Below, piece by piece: positions 1-6,160 of a DNA stretch of 7,146 nt. The first letter of the stretch is position 1, and every line of letters starts with the position of its first letter. The DNA comes from Clostridiales bacterium (GTDB taxonomy: Bacteria; Bacillota; Clostridia; Lachnospirales; Lachnospiraceae). The notes under the pieces were generated by a model. That model worked only from the letters and a program-made list of their open reading frames with translations, made no database searches and was not told the DNA's origin. Made by a program: the position numbers and the translations under genes. The stretch is taken from contig JAJQBV010000160.1 of the NCBI GenBank assembly GCA_021203115.1, positions 1-7,146 of the forward strand. The letters run 5' to 3'.

Positions 1-46
1 ACTATCAAATAATTTTATATAAGAGTAAATAGGAGCGGAGGCCAGT
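1..46 (+). promoter_or_regulatory. AT-rich leader of fabH with a possible FabT half-operator and its ribosome binding site
   Basis: This short stretch is much richer in A and T than the genes that follow. Bases 1-9 (ACTATCAAA) match the right half of the palindromic site bound by FabT, the MarR-type repressor of fatty acid synthesis genes in many Firmicutes (half consensus about ATTATCAAA), at eight of nine positions. The left half would lie outside the window. TATATA at 16-21 could be a -10 element, but any -35 would fall at or beyond the window edge. GGAGCGGAGG at 32-41 is a good ribosome binding site for the ATG at 47. The operator and promoter readings are inference from incomplete sites. 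Confidence 0.3.
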
Positions 47-1012
47 ATGAGAGCACAGATCATCGGAACCGGAAGTTGTCTGCCGGAGAAAACAGTGACA
101 AATGATTTCCTGTCCACCATTGTCGACACGAGCGATGAGTGGATCAGCAGCCGGACAGGCATTCGCCAGAGGCATATCTCGGTGCAGGAGACGACGGTGT
201 CCCTGTCCACGGAGGCGGCGCGTCGCGCCATGGAGATGGCGAAGGTCACGGCGGAGAAGATCGACCTGATCATTGTGGCGACCTGTACTGCGGATACGCT
301 GGTTCCGAGCACGGCCTGCCTCGTGCAGAACGAGATCGGCGCGGTGAACGCGACGGCCTTTGACCTGAACGCAGCCTGTGCGGGGTTTGTTTTCTCCATG
401 AATGTGGTGGATTCCATGATGCAGGCTGGTATGTGCCGGACGGCGCTGGTCATCGGTGCGGAGACGCTCTCCCGCATCGTGGACTGGAAGGACCGCAGCA
501 CCTGTGTGCTTTTCGCGGACGGCGCCGGGGCAGTTGTGGCGCGCGCGGCGGAGGGCGGCGTTCTGGGCACGACGCTGGGCAGCGACGGAAGCAAGGGCGG
601 CACGATCTATGTGAAGAGCCGTGAGAATTACAACCCCTTCGTCACGGAGCAGAAGCCCACGGATTATCTTTTCATGGACGGCGGCGAGGTCTTTAAGTTC
701 GCGGTGAAAAAGATTCCGGAGGCGATCCGGGAGACGCTGGCGAAGGCGGAGCTGACGGCGGACGACATCGACTGGTATCTTCTCCATCAGGCCAACGCAC
801 GGATCAATGAGTCCATCGCAAAGCGGCTGAAGATTTCCATCGACAAGGTACCGATGAACCTCGACCATGTCGGGAACACCTCCGGCGGCAGTGTGCCGAT
901 TCTTCTGGATGAGGCGAACCGAAAAGGACTGTTAAAGTCCGGCGACAAGGTGGTTTTAGCGGGGTTCGGCGCAGGGCTGACATGGGGCGTGATGATTCTG
1001 AACTGGGCGTAA
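47..1012 (+). CDS. fabH: 3-oxoacyl-[acyl-carrier-protein] synthase III (KASIII, FabH)
   Basis: FabH is a cytosolic condensing enzyme that starts type II fatty acid synthesis by joining an acyl-CoA primer to malonyl-ACP. The 321-residue product has the normal family length. The N-terminus carries the GTGSCLPEKTVTN segment and DTSDEW (residues 27-32), the latter typical of the CoA-binding edge. The catalytic triad is visible as Cys111 in AACAG, His247 in LLHQAN and Asn277 in GNTSGG. The His-Asn spacing of 30 equals that of E. coli FabH. GFGAGLTWG near the C-terminus is the usual closing motif. The ATG at 47 is chosen for its GGAG-rich ribosome site and because the protein begins exactly where the family does. 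GNTSGGS replaces the commoner GNTSAAS, probably a minor variation. No other fab gene is visible, and the next gene appears to have its own promoter. Primer preference (acetyl or branched) cannot be read from the sequence. Confidence 0.95.
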   Translation: MRAQIIGTGSCLPEKTVTNDFLSTIVDTSDEWISSRTGIRQRHISVQETTVSLSTEAARRAMEMAKVTAEKIDLIIVATCTADTLVPSTACLVQNEIGAVNATAFDLNAACAGFVFSMNVVDSMMQAGMCRTALVIGAETLSRIVDWKDRSTCVLFADGAGAVVARAAEGGVLGTTLGSDGSKGGTIYVKSRENYNPFVTEQKPTDYLFMDGGEVFKFAVKKIPEAIRETLAKAELTADDIDWYLLHQANARINESIAKRLKISIDKVPMNLDHVGNTSGGSVPILLDEANRKGLLKSGDKVVLAGFGAGLTWGVMILNWA

Positions 1013-1019
1013 GTTGTCC

Positions 1020-1048
1020 TTGCGTTTCAAAATGAACTGTGCTATACT
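1020..1048 (+). promoter_or_regulatory. Probable sigma-A promoter of scfA (extended -10)
   Basis: TTGCGT at 1020-1025 is a partial -35. Exactly 17 bases later TATACT at 1043-1048 is a five-of-six match to the -10 consensus, and it is preceded by TG at 1040-1041, giving an extended -10 (TGCTATACT). Transcription would start near 1055 and leave a leader of about 30 bases before scfA. A perfect TATAAT also lies at 1059-1064, but it has no convincing -35 at the right distance. The location just after the fabH stop codon fits a separate start of transcription for the peptide. Confidence 0.55.
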
Positions 1049-1086
1049 CTGTAAAGTCTATAATTTTCCGGAGAGGAGTTTTTGTT

Positions 1087-1227
1087 ATGAAGCATGTAAA
1101 GACATTAAACACAAAGAAATTACAGAACACTGTCAAAAAGGGCGGCTGCGGCGAGTGCCAGACTTCCTGCCAGTCCGCGTGCAAGACATCCTGCACCGTC
1201 GGCAACCAGAGCTGCGAGCATAAATAA
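1087..1227 (+). CDS. scfA: SCIFF ranthipeptide precursor ScfA (six cysteines in forty-five residues)
   Basis: This is a 46-residue precursor of a ribosomally made, post-translationally modified peptide. Residues 1-18 form a lysine- and threonine-rich leader (MKHVKTLNTKK...), and the core begins at GGCGEC. Six cysteines lie at positions 21, 24, 28, 32, 36 and 43, the defining SCIFF pattern, separated by small and polar residues. In the studied homologue CteA of Clostridium thermocellum, the maturase CteB links Cys32 to Thr37; this peptide has both residues at the same numbers. The ATG at 1087 is chosen because GGAGAGGAG (1070-1078) sits eight bases upstream and SCIFF peptides begin MKH. An in-frame GTG at 1039 would add 16 residues, but it overlaps the promoter and lacks a ribosome site. 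The maturase scfB follows after 123 bases. The mature peptide's cellular role is not settled; a signalling or quorum-sensing role has been proposed in Clostridium species. Confidence 0.95.
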   Translation: MKHVKTLNTKKLQNTVKKGGCGECQTSCQSACKTSCTVGNQSCEHK

Positions 1228-1268
1228 GCTGCCTATAGATTTGTGATTATGACATGAAGACATTACAC

Positions 1269-1305
1269 GAGGCCGTATGCCGCAACGCATGCGGTCTTTG
1301 TACTG
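1269..1305 (+). terminator. Hairpin between scfA and scfB, probable partial terminator (attenuator)
   Basis: GGCCGTATGC (1271-1280) pairs with GCATGCGGTC (1287-1296) around the six-base loop CGCAAC. The stem has ten pairs, two of them G-U, and A1270-T1297 plus a further G-U can extend it. The sequence after it (TTTGTACTGTTATT) is T-rich but interrupted, so termination is likely to be incomplete. Placed between a small precursor gene and its enzyme, such a structure would keep scfA transcripts in excess while letting some polymerase read into scfB and secDF. It could also act mainly as a 3' stabiliser of the scfA message. Confidence 0.6.
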
Positions 1306-1350
1306 TTATTCTGAATTTTGCCGTGTAACGTTTTTTATGAAGGAAGTTTC

Positions 1351-2703
1351 ATGATTCACCAGTATAAAAATAATGGCTACAATATCGTTCTCGATGTAAA
1401 CAGCGGTGCGGTGCATGTGGTGGACGATGCGACCTACGAGATCATCGCGCTCTATGAGGAGCACAGCAAGGAGGAGATCGTAGGGCAGCTTTTCGCCGAT
1501 TATTCGCCGGAGGAGCTGGCGGAGGCCTATGACGAGGTGGCGCAGCTTGCCGCGGACGGCCTGCTTTTTACGGAGGATGAGTACGAGGATTACATCACGG
1601 ATTTCAAGAGCCGGCCGACGGTGGTCAAGGCTCTTTGTCTGCATATTGCCCATGACTGCAATCTCGCCTGCCGCTACTGTTTCGCGGAGGAGGGGGAGTA
1701 TCACGGCCGGCGGGAGCTGATGAGCTTTGAGGTCGGGAAGCAGGCTCTGGATTTTCTCATTGAGAATTCCGGGAACCGGCGCAATCTGGAGGTCGATTTC
1801 TTCGGCGGGGAGCCCCTGATGAACTGGAATGTGGTGAAGGAGCTTGTGGCTTACGGTCGGGAGCAGGAGAAGCTTCACGACAAGAATTTCCGCTTTACCC
1901 TGACGACAAACGGCGTGCTCTTAAATGACGAGATCATGGAGTTTGCCAACCGCGAGATGGGGAATGTGGTTTTGAGCATCGACGGGCGCAGAGAGGTCAA
2001 CGACCATATGCGGCCGTTCCGGAAGGGGCAGGGCAGCTATGACCTGATCGTTCCGAAGTTTCAGAAGTTTGCCGAGAGCAGGAATCAGGAAAAGTATTAT
2101 GTCAGGGGGACCTATACCCACTATAATCCGGATTTTTCCGAGGACGTGCTTCATCTGGCGGATCTGGGATTTCAGCAGATTTCCGTTGAACCGGTGGTCG
2201 CGGAGGATTCGGAGGCCTATGCGCTCCGCGAGGAGGACCTGCCGCAGCTTTTTGCGGAGTATGACAAGCTGGCGGCCGAGATGGTCCGGCGCAAAGCCGG
2301 GGGGCGGGAGTTTAATTTCTTCCATTTTATGATTGATCTGGAGGGAGGCCCGTGCGTGGCAAAGCGGCTGTCCGGCTGCGGTTCCGGTACGGAGTACCTG
2401 GCGGTGACGCCGTGGGGTGATCTGTATCCCTGTCACCAGTTTGTGGGGAATGAGGATTTTCTCATGGGGAATGTCTGGGACGGCGTGACGCGGACGGACA
2501 TCCGGGACGAGTTTAAGAGCTGCAATGTCTACGCGAAGGAAAAATGCAGGGACTGTTTCGCACGGTTTTACTGCAGCGGCGGATGCGCAGCAAACTCCTA
2601 CCATTTCCACGGGAATATCAACGATGCATATGATATCGGCTGCGCGCTCCAGAAGAAACGGATCGAGTGCGCAATCATGATAAAAGCGGCGACAGCCGAT
2701 TAA
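1351..2703 (+). CDS. scfB: SCIFF maturase ScfB, radical SAM/SPASM thioether-forming enzyme
   Basis: This 450-residue cytosolic iron-sulfur enzyme is predicted to form Cys-to-Thr thioether bonds in ScfA (ranthipeptide class, CteB family). The N-terminus (about 1-90, starting MIHQYKNNGYN) resembles the PqqD-like RRE region that holds the leader peptide. The radical SAM cluster motif CNLACRYC has Cys103, Cys107 and Cys110, followed by the SAM-binding FFGGEP (150-155). The C-terminal SPASM/twitch region supplies Cys335, 343, 361, 391, 399, 402, 408, 412, 431 and 440, enough for two auxiliary 4Fe-4S clusters. The ATG at 1351 is preferred to a TTG at 1318 because AGGAAG (1341-1346) lies just upstream and the family begins MIH. 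The gene is intact, with the cluster motifs in place. Its closeness to scfA identifies the substrate, and secDF begins 18 bases after its stop. Confidence 0.95.
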   Translation: MIHQYKNNGYNIVLDVNSGAVHVVDDATYEIIALYEEHSKEEIVGQLFADYSPEELAEAYDEVAQLAADGLLFTEDEYEDYITDFKSRPTVVKALCLHIAHDCNLACRYCFAEEGEYHGRRELMSFEVGKQALDFLIENSGNRRNLEVDFFGGEPLMNWNVVKELVAYGREQEKLHDKNFRFTLTTNGVLLNDEIMEFANREMGNVVLSIDGRREVNDHMRPFRKGQGSYDLIVPKFQKFAESRNQEKYYVRGTYTHYNPDFSEDVLHLADLGFQQISVEPVVAEDSEAYALREEDLPQLFAEYDKLAAEMVRRKAGGREFNFFHFMIDLEGGPCVAKRLSGCGSGTEYLAVTPWGDLYPCHQFVGNEDFLMGNVWDGVTRTDIRDEFKSCNVYAKEKCRDCFARFYCSGGCAANSYHFHGNINDAYDIGCALQKKRIECAIMIKAATAD

Positions 2704-2721
2704 GTTTGGAGGGAAATCGCA

Positions 2722-4935
2722 ATGAAGAAAAGAAAGTCAATCGTAGTCTTTGTCATACTGGCAGCGATTACGGCGCTTCTCGGGTACTATACCTACGGCG
2801 TTGTGAAGGGCACGGTGGCAAAGGACAGCGAGGCCGGCATCAAGCTGGGGCTGGATCTGGCCGGTGGTGTCAGCATAACCTATCAGGTTGTGGGAGACGA
2901 GACACCGTCCACGGAGGATATGTCGGACACGGTCTACCAGCTGGAGCAGCGTGTCAGCGCCTACAGCACGGAGGCGGAGGTCTATCAGGTCGGCGACAAC
3001 CGGATCACGGTGGAGATTCCCGGTGTGACGGACGCCAATGAGATTCTGGAGGAGCTCGGCAATCCGGGCACGCTGGAGTTCCAGACGACGGACGGAGAGG
3101 TCTACATGACCGGCGATTATGTCGTGGACGCTCAGGCAGGGACAATCACGGACAGCACGACCGGTTCCACATCCTACTGTGTGGAATTGACGCTCAACGA
3201 TGAGGGCGCGGAGATTTTTGCGGAATATACGGCGACCTACCTGAATGATTACCTGCCGATCTACTATGACGGCGAGTGCATCACCTATCCGCTGGTAAAC
3301 TCCGTGATTTCCAACGGCGTGGCGGAGATCACCGGCATGGATACCTACGAGGAGGCGGAGATTCTGGCGACGCAGATCCGCAGCGGTTCCCTGACATTGG
3401 AGCTGGAGGAACTGCAGTCTGAGGTGGTCGGCGCGAAGCTCGGCTCTCAGGCGCTGAGTTCCAGCATCCTCGCGGCCATCATCGGTATACTGATCATCAT
3501 TGTGTTTATGCTGATTTTTTACCGGATTCCGGGTCTGGCGGCGTCCATCGCGCTGCTGATCTACACCGGCATCCTTTTGTCGGTCCTGCATCTGTATCAT
3601 ATCACGCTGACACTGGCCGGCATCGCGGGCATCATCCTGTCGATCGGTATGGCTGTGGACGCGAACGTGATTATATTTGCCCGTATCAAGGAGGAGATCG
3701 GCGCGGGCAAGTCGGTCGGTACCTCCATCACGGAGGGATTTAAAAAGGCGTTCTCCGCGATTCTGGACGGCAACATCACGACGCTGATCGCGGCGGTCGT
3801 CCTCTATCTGCGCGGCTCCGGCTCCATCCGCGGATTCGCGACGACGCTGGCGCTCGGTATCATTTTCTCAATGTTTACCGCGCTGGTCATCACCCGGTGG
3901 CTGCTGAAGTCGCTGTACGGGATGGGCTTTAAGGATAAGAAATTCTACGGGGAGAAAAAGCAGAGGGCTCCGATCAATTTCCTCGGCAAGCGTTTCCTCT
4001 GCATCGGCATTTCCGTCGCGATTATTGCGGCCGGTTTTGTCGGCATGGGTGTTTACAGGGCAGGCGGAAACAATGCGCTGAACTTCAGCCTGGAATTCAT
4101 GGGCGGCACCTCGACAACGGTCACGTTTGACACGGACTACACGATCGAGGAGATCGACGAGGAGATTGTTCCTTATATTGAAGAGGTTACCGGAGACAGC
4201 AACATCCAGACTCAGAAGGTGGCGGACAGCACGGATGTTGTGTTTAAGACCCGCACCCTGACATTGGATGAGCGGCAGGAGATGATCGACATTCTCGGTG
4301 AGAATTTCGGCGTGACGGAGGATGATGTCTCCGAGTCCCAGAATATCAGCTCCACGATCAGCAGCGAGATGCGCTCCGATGCCATCTGGGCGGTGATCAT
4401 CGCGACGATCTGCATGCTGATTTACATCTGGTTCCGGTTTAAGGATATCCGCTTCGCGGGCAGTGCGGTCATCGCGCTGGTTCATGACGTCCTCATTGTG
4501 CTGGCGTTTTATGCGCTGTCGCGGACGAGCGTGGGCACGACCTTCATTGCCTGCATGCTGACGCTGGTCGGTTATTCGATCAACGCCACCATCGTCATCT
4601 TTGACCGTATCCGTGAGAACCTGGCTCTGGAGGAGGGCAACCGGAATACGGATCTGAAGCTGGTGGTCAACAACAGTATCACGCAGACGCTGTCCCGAAG
4701 CATCAATACCTCCCTGACGACCTTCATCATGGTTCTGATGATCTTCGTTCTCGGCGTGTCTTCCATCCGGGAGTTCACAGGCCCGCTGATGGTCGGCGTG
4801 GTCTGCGGCGCGTACTCGTCTGTCTTCCTGACCGGCGCCATCTGGTATATGATGAAAAACCGGTCTCTGAAAAAGCAGACCGTGAAGGCGGAGGCCGAGC
4901 AGCCGAAACCCTCTAAGAAGAAAAAGAAGAAATAA
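2722..4935 (+). CDS. secDF: Fused protein translocase subunit SecDF
   Basis: SecDF is an integral membrane partner of SecYEG that uses the proton gradient to pull exported proteins out of the channel. Here SecD and SecF form one 737-residue chain. SecD half: helix 1 (about 6-28), GLDLAGG at 43-49, an extracellular domain to about 245, then helices from 249 to 397 with GMAVDANVIIFARI (Asp313). A basic cytoplasmic linker joins SecF: helix at about 425-444, SLEFMGGTS at 456-464, an extracellular domain to about 545, and helices to about 720 with GYSINATIVIFDRIREN (617-633). Two changes stand out in the SecF half: Ala622 where Asp is usual (ND in most SecF) and Glu458 for Asp in the D-F-x-G-G motif. 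The tail ends in six lysines. GGAGGG at 2708-2713 sets the start, 18 bases after scfB, so co-transcription with the SCIFF genes is likely. A terminator follows. Confidence 0.95.
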   Translation: MKKRKSIVVFVILAAITALLGYYTYGVVKGTVAKDSEAGIKLGLDLAGGVSITYQVVGDETPSTEDMSDTVYQLEQRVSAYSTEAEVYQVGDNRITVEIPGVTDANEILEELGNPGTLEFQTTDGEVYMTGDYVVDAQAGTITDSTTGSTSYCVELTLNDEGAEIFAEYTATYLNDYLPIYYDGECITYPLVNSVISNGVAEITGMDTYEEAEILATQIRSGSLTLELEELQSEVVGAKLGSQALSSSILAAIIGILIIIVFMLIFYRIPGLAASIALLIYTGILLSVLHLYHITLTLAGIAGIILSIGMAVDANVIIFARIKEEIGAGKSVGTSITEGFKKAFSAILDGNITTLIAAVVLYLRGSGSIRGFATTLALGIIFSMFTALVITRWLLKSLYGMGFKDKKFYGEKKQRAPINFLGKRFLCIGISVAIIAAGFVGMGVYRAGGNNALNFSLEFMGGTSTTVTFDTDYTIEEIDEEIVPYIEEVTGDSNIQTQKVADSTDVVFKTRTLTLDERQEMIDILGENFGVTEDDVSESQNISSTISSEMRSDAIWAVIIATICMLIYIWFRFKDIRFAGSAVIALVHDVLIVLAFYALSRTSVGTTFIACMLTLVGYSINATIVIFDRIRENLALEEGNRNTDLKLVVNNSITQTLSRSINTSLTTFIMVLMIFVLGVSSIREFTGPLMVGVVCGAYSSVFLTGAIWYMMKNRSLKKQTVKAEAEQPKPSKKKKKK

Positions 4936-4945
4936 ACGGGAAGCT

Positions 4946-4975
4946 GGCCCGGCTTGAAAAAGCCGGGCTTTTCCT
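4946..4975 (+). terminator. Intrinsic terminator after secDF
   Basis: GCCCGGCT (4947-4954) pairs perfectly with AGCCGGGC (4961-4968). T4955-A4960 extends the stem and leaves a GAAA tetraloop (4956-4959), and a G-U pair can be added at the base. The run TTTT at 4969-4972 follows. This is a strong stem with a short T-run, lying 11 bases after the secDF stop codon and ending about 24 bases before the next gene, so it probably closes the scfA-scfB-secDF unit. Confidence 0.85.
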
Positions 4976-4998
4976 CATATATCCGGAGGCGTTGCGGA

Positions 4999-5295
4999 AT
5001 GGTTTGGAAAATCATAGGGATCGGCTATCTGATCGTGATCAACCTCGTGGGATTTTTCTCCATGGGACTCGATAAGCGGAAGGCCAGAAGGGGAAAATGG
5101 CGGATTCCGGAGGCGAGGCTGTTTGTGCAGGCCGCGGTCGGCGGCAGCATCGGAAGCCTGGCGGGGATGTATGTGTTCCGTCACAAGACGCGGCACGCGA
5201 AGTTTGTGGTCGGGATGCCGGCGATACTGGCCGCGCAGGTGTTTCTCGTGGTTTTGATTGTGAAATATGTGATGACAGGTGTTTTCTGGTTTTGA
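4999..5295 (+). CDS. DUF1294 family small membrane protein
   Basis: This 98-residue integral membrane protein of unknown function matches the DUF1294 family. It has three predicted helices (about 3-22, 41-60 and 69-92). The family hallmarks lie between them: DKRKARRGKWRIPE (25-38), a glycine-rich second helix (AVGGSIGSLAGM) and FRHKTRHAKF (60-69) leading into the third helix. The start is the ATG at 4999, with GGAGG at 4985-4989 nine bases upstream. An in-frame upstream TTG at 4954 would add 15 residues but lies inside the terminator hairpin and is rejected. The upstream terminator implies either read-through from secDF or a promoter not recognised here. The hydrolase gene starts 17 bases after this stop, so the two are probably co-transcribed. 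The family has no established biochemical role, and nothing in the window adds one. Confidence 0.85.
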   Translation: MVWKIIGIGYLIVINLVGFFSMGLDKRKARRGKWRIPEARLFVQAAVGGSIGSLAGMYVFRHKTRHAKFVVGMPAILAAQVFLVVLIVKYVMTGVFWF

Positions 5296-5311
5296 AAAGG
5301 AGGCGCAGCGC

Positions 5312-6094
5312 ATGCAGAAATACATAGAATTTAACAGGGGAACCTACACGCTCCGCGGGATGGCGTATATTCCGGAGGGGGCGTCGGCAAAGCACAGGGT
5401 GCCGCTGACCGTGATCTGCCACGGCTTCACGGCGGACCGCAACGAGACGCTGTTTATTCACACGCGGCTGGCCCGGAGGCTCTGCGAGGAGGGGATCGCG
5501 GCGATCTGTTTCGATTTCATGGGCAGCGGGGAGAGCGACGGTGCGTTTGAGGAGATGTCGGTTCTGACGGAAGTGGCGGATGTGTTTGCGCTGTTGGAAT
5601 ATGTACGGACACTGGAGTATGCGGATCTGTCGAGAGTGGCGCTGCACGGGATGAGTCAGGGCGGCCTGGTTTCCTGTCTGGTGGCGGCCGCCGGGCCGGA
5701 TCAGATTCGTGCGCTGAGCCTGTGGGCGCCGGCGCTGTGTATTCCTGATATGGCTCACGGCAGCGAGATGCTGGGTGTTTCGCTGGATAATATTGAGAAA
5801 AACGGGTATATTGATTTCAAGGGGACAAAGCTGGGGCTGGTCTATGTAGAGGACGCGAAAACAGTCAATGTCTGGGAAGAAATGAAAAAGTACGCCGGGC
5901 CGGTTCAGATCGTTCACGGGACATCGGACACCTCGGTGGATTTTTCCTATTCCGTGCGCCTGCAGGAAATGCTGGGCGGGCAGTGCGTGCTTCGGCCGGT
6001 GGAGGGCGCGGATCATGATTTTGAAACGATTTCCTATAATCAGCAGAGGCTGGATTACGCAGTGGAGTTTCTGAAAAAGAATCTCTGCGGGTGA
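5312..6094 (+). CDS. Alpha/beta hydrolase, cinnamoyl/feruloyl esterase-like
   Basis: This 260-residue cytosolic serine hydrolase has no signal peptide. The oxyanion-side motif is CHGFTADRNE (His37-Gly38), FDFMGSGESDG follows, the nucleophile elbow is GMSQGG (Ser115), the acid is Asp206 in HGTSDTSVD, and the base is His235 in GADHDF. The overall order and the segment SLWAPALCIPDMA after the elbow resemble the Est1E/LJ0536 group of cinnamoyl esterases, which cleave hydroxycinnamate esters released from plant cell walls. The insertion between the elbow and Asp206 (about 140-195) would form the lid that sets substrate choice, so the true substrate is uncertain; other short esters are possible. 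The ATG at 5312 is chosen for the near-perfect AAGGAGG at 5297-5303. A GTG at 5279 lies inside the preceding gene and is rejected. It lies in a likely operon with the DUF1294 gene. Confidence 0.85.
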   Translation: MQKYIEFNRGTYTLRGMAYIPEGASAKHRVPLTVICHGFTADRNETLFIHTRLARRLCEEGIAAICFDFMGSGESDGAFEEMSVLTEVADVFALLEYVRTLEYADLSRVALHGMSQGGLVSCLVAAAGPDQIRALSLWAPALCIPDMAHGSEMLGVSLDNIEKNGYIDFKGTKLGLVYVEDAKTVNVWEEMKKYAGPVQIVHGTSDTSVDFSYSVRLQEMLGGQCVLRPVEGADHDFETISYNQQRLDYAVEFLKKNLCG

Positions 6095-6160
6095 TGGGGA
6101 AATTACATGGTTGCATAAGATAAAATGTGATTTTGCAGCAGGAAAAGAGGAATCGTCAGG

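Noticed and set aside
1039..1086. A GTG start at 1039 that would extend ScfA by 16 residues
   Set aside because: It lies within the probable -10 region, has no ribosome site and gives a non-family N-terminus. The ATG at 1087 has a strong site at the right distance.
1318..1350. A TTG start for scfB 11 codons upstream
   Set aside because: The added residues do not match the family, and the ATG at 1351 begins with the typical MIH and has AGGAAG just upstream.
1337..1354. A five-codon mini-frame (MKEVS) whose TGA overlaps the scfB ATG as ATGA
   Set aside because: It has no ribosome site of its own, and the purine-rich AAGGAAG in it serves scfB. Such a short frame is expected by chance.
1306..1878. 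Long reading frames on the - strand opposite scfB, secDF and the hydrolase
   Set aside because: They mirror strong + strand coding frames in GC-rich DNA. Their products are Arg/His/Pro-rich, without domains or ribosome sites.
6095..6160. TAAGAT and TAAAAT boxes (6116-6126) as a promoter for the small membrane protein
   Set aside because: No acceptable -35 lies 16-18 bases upstream of either box.
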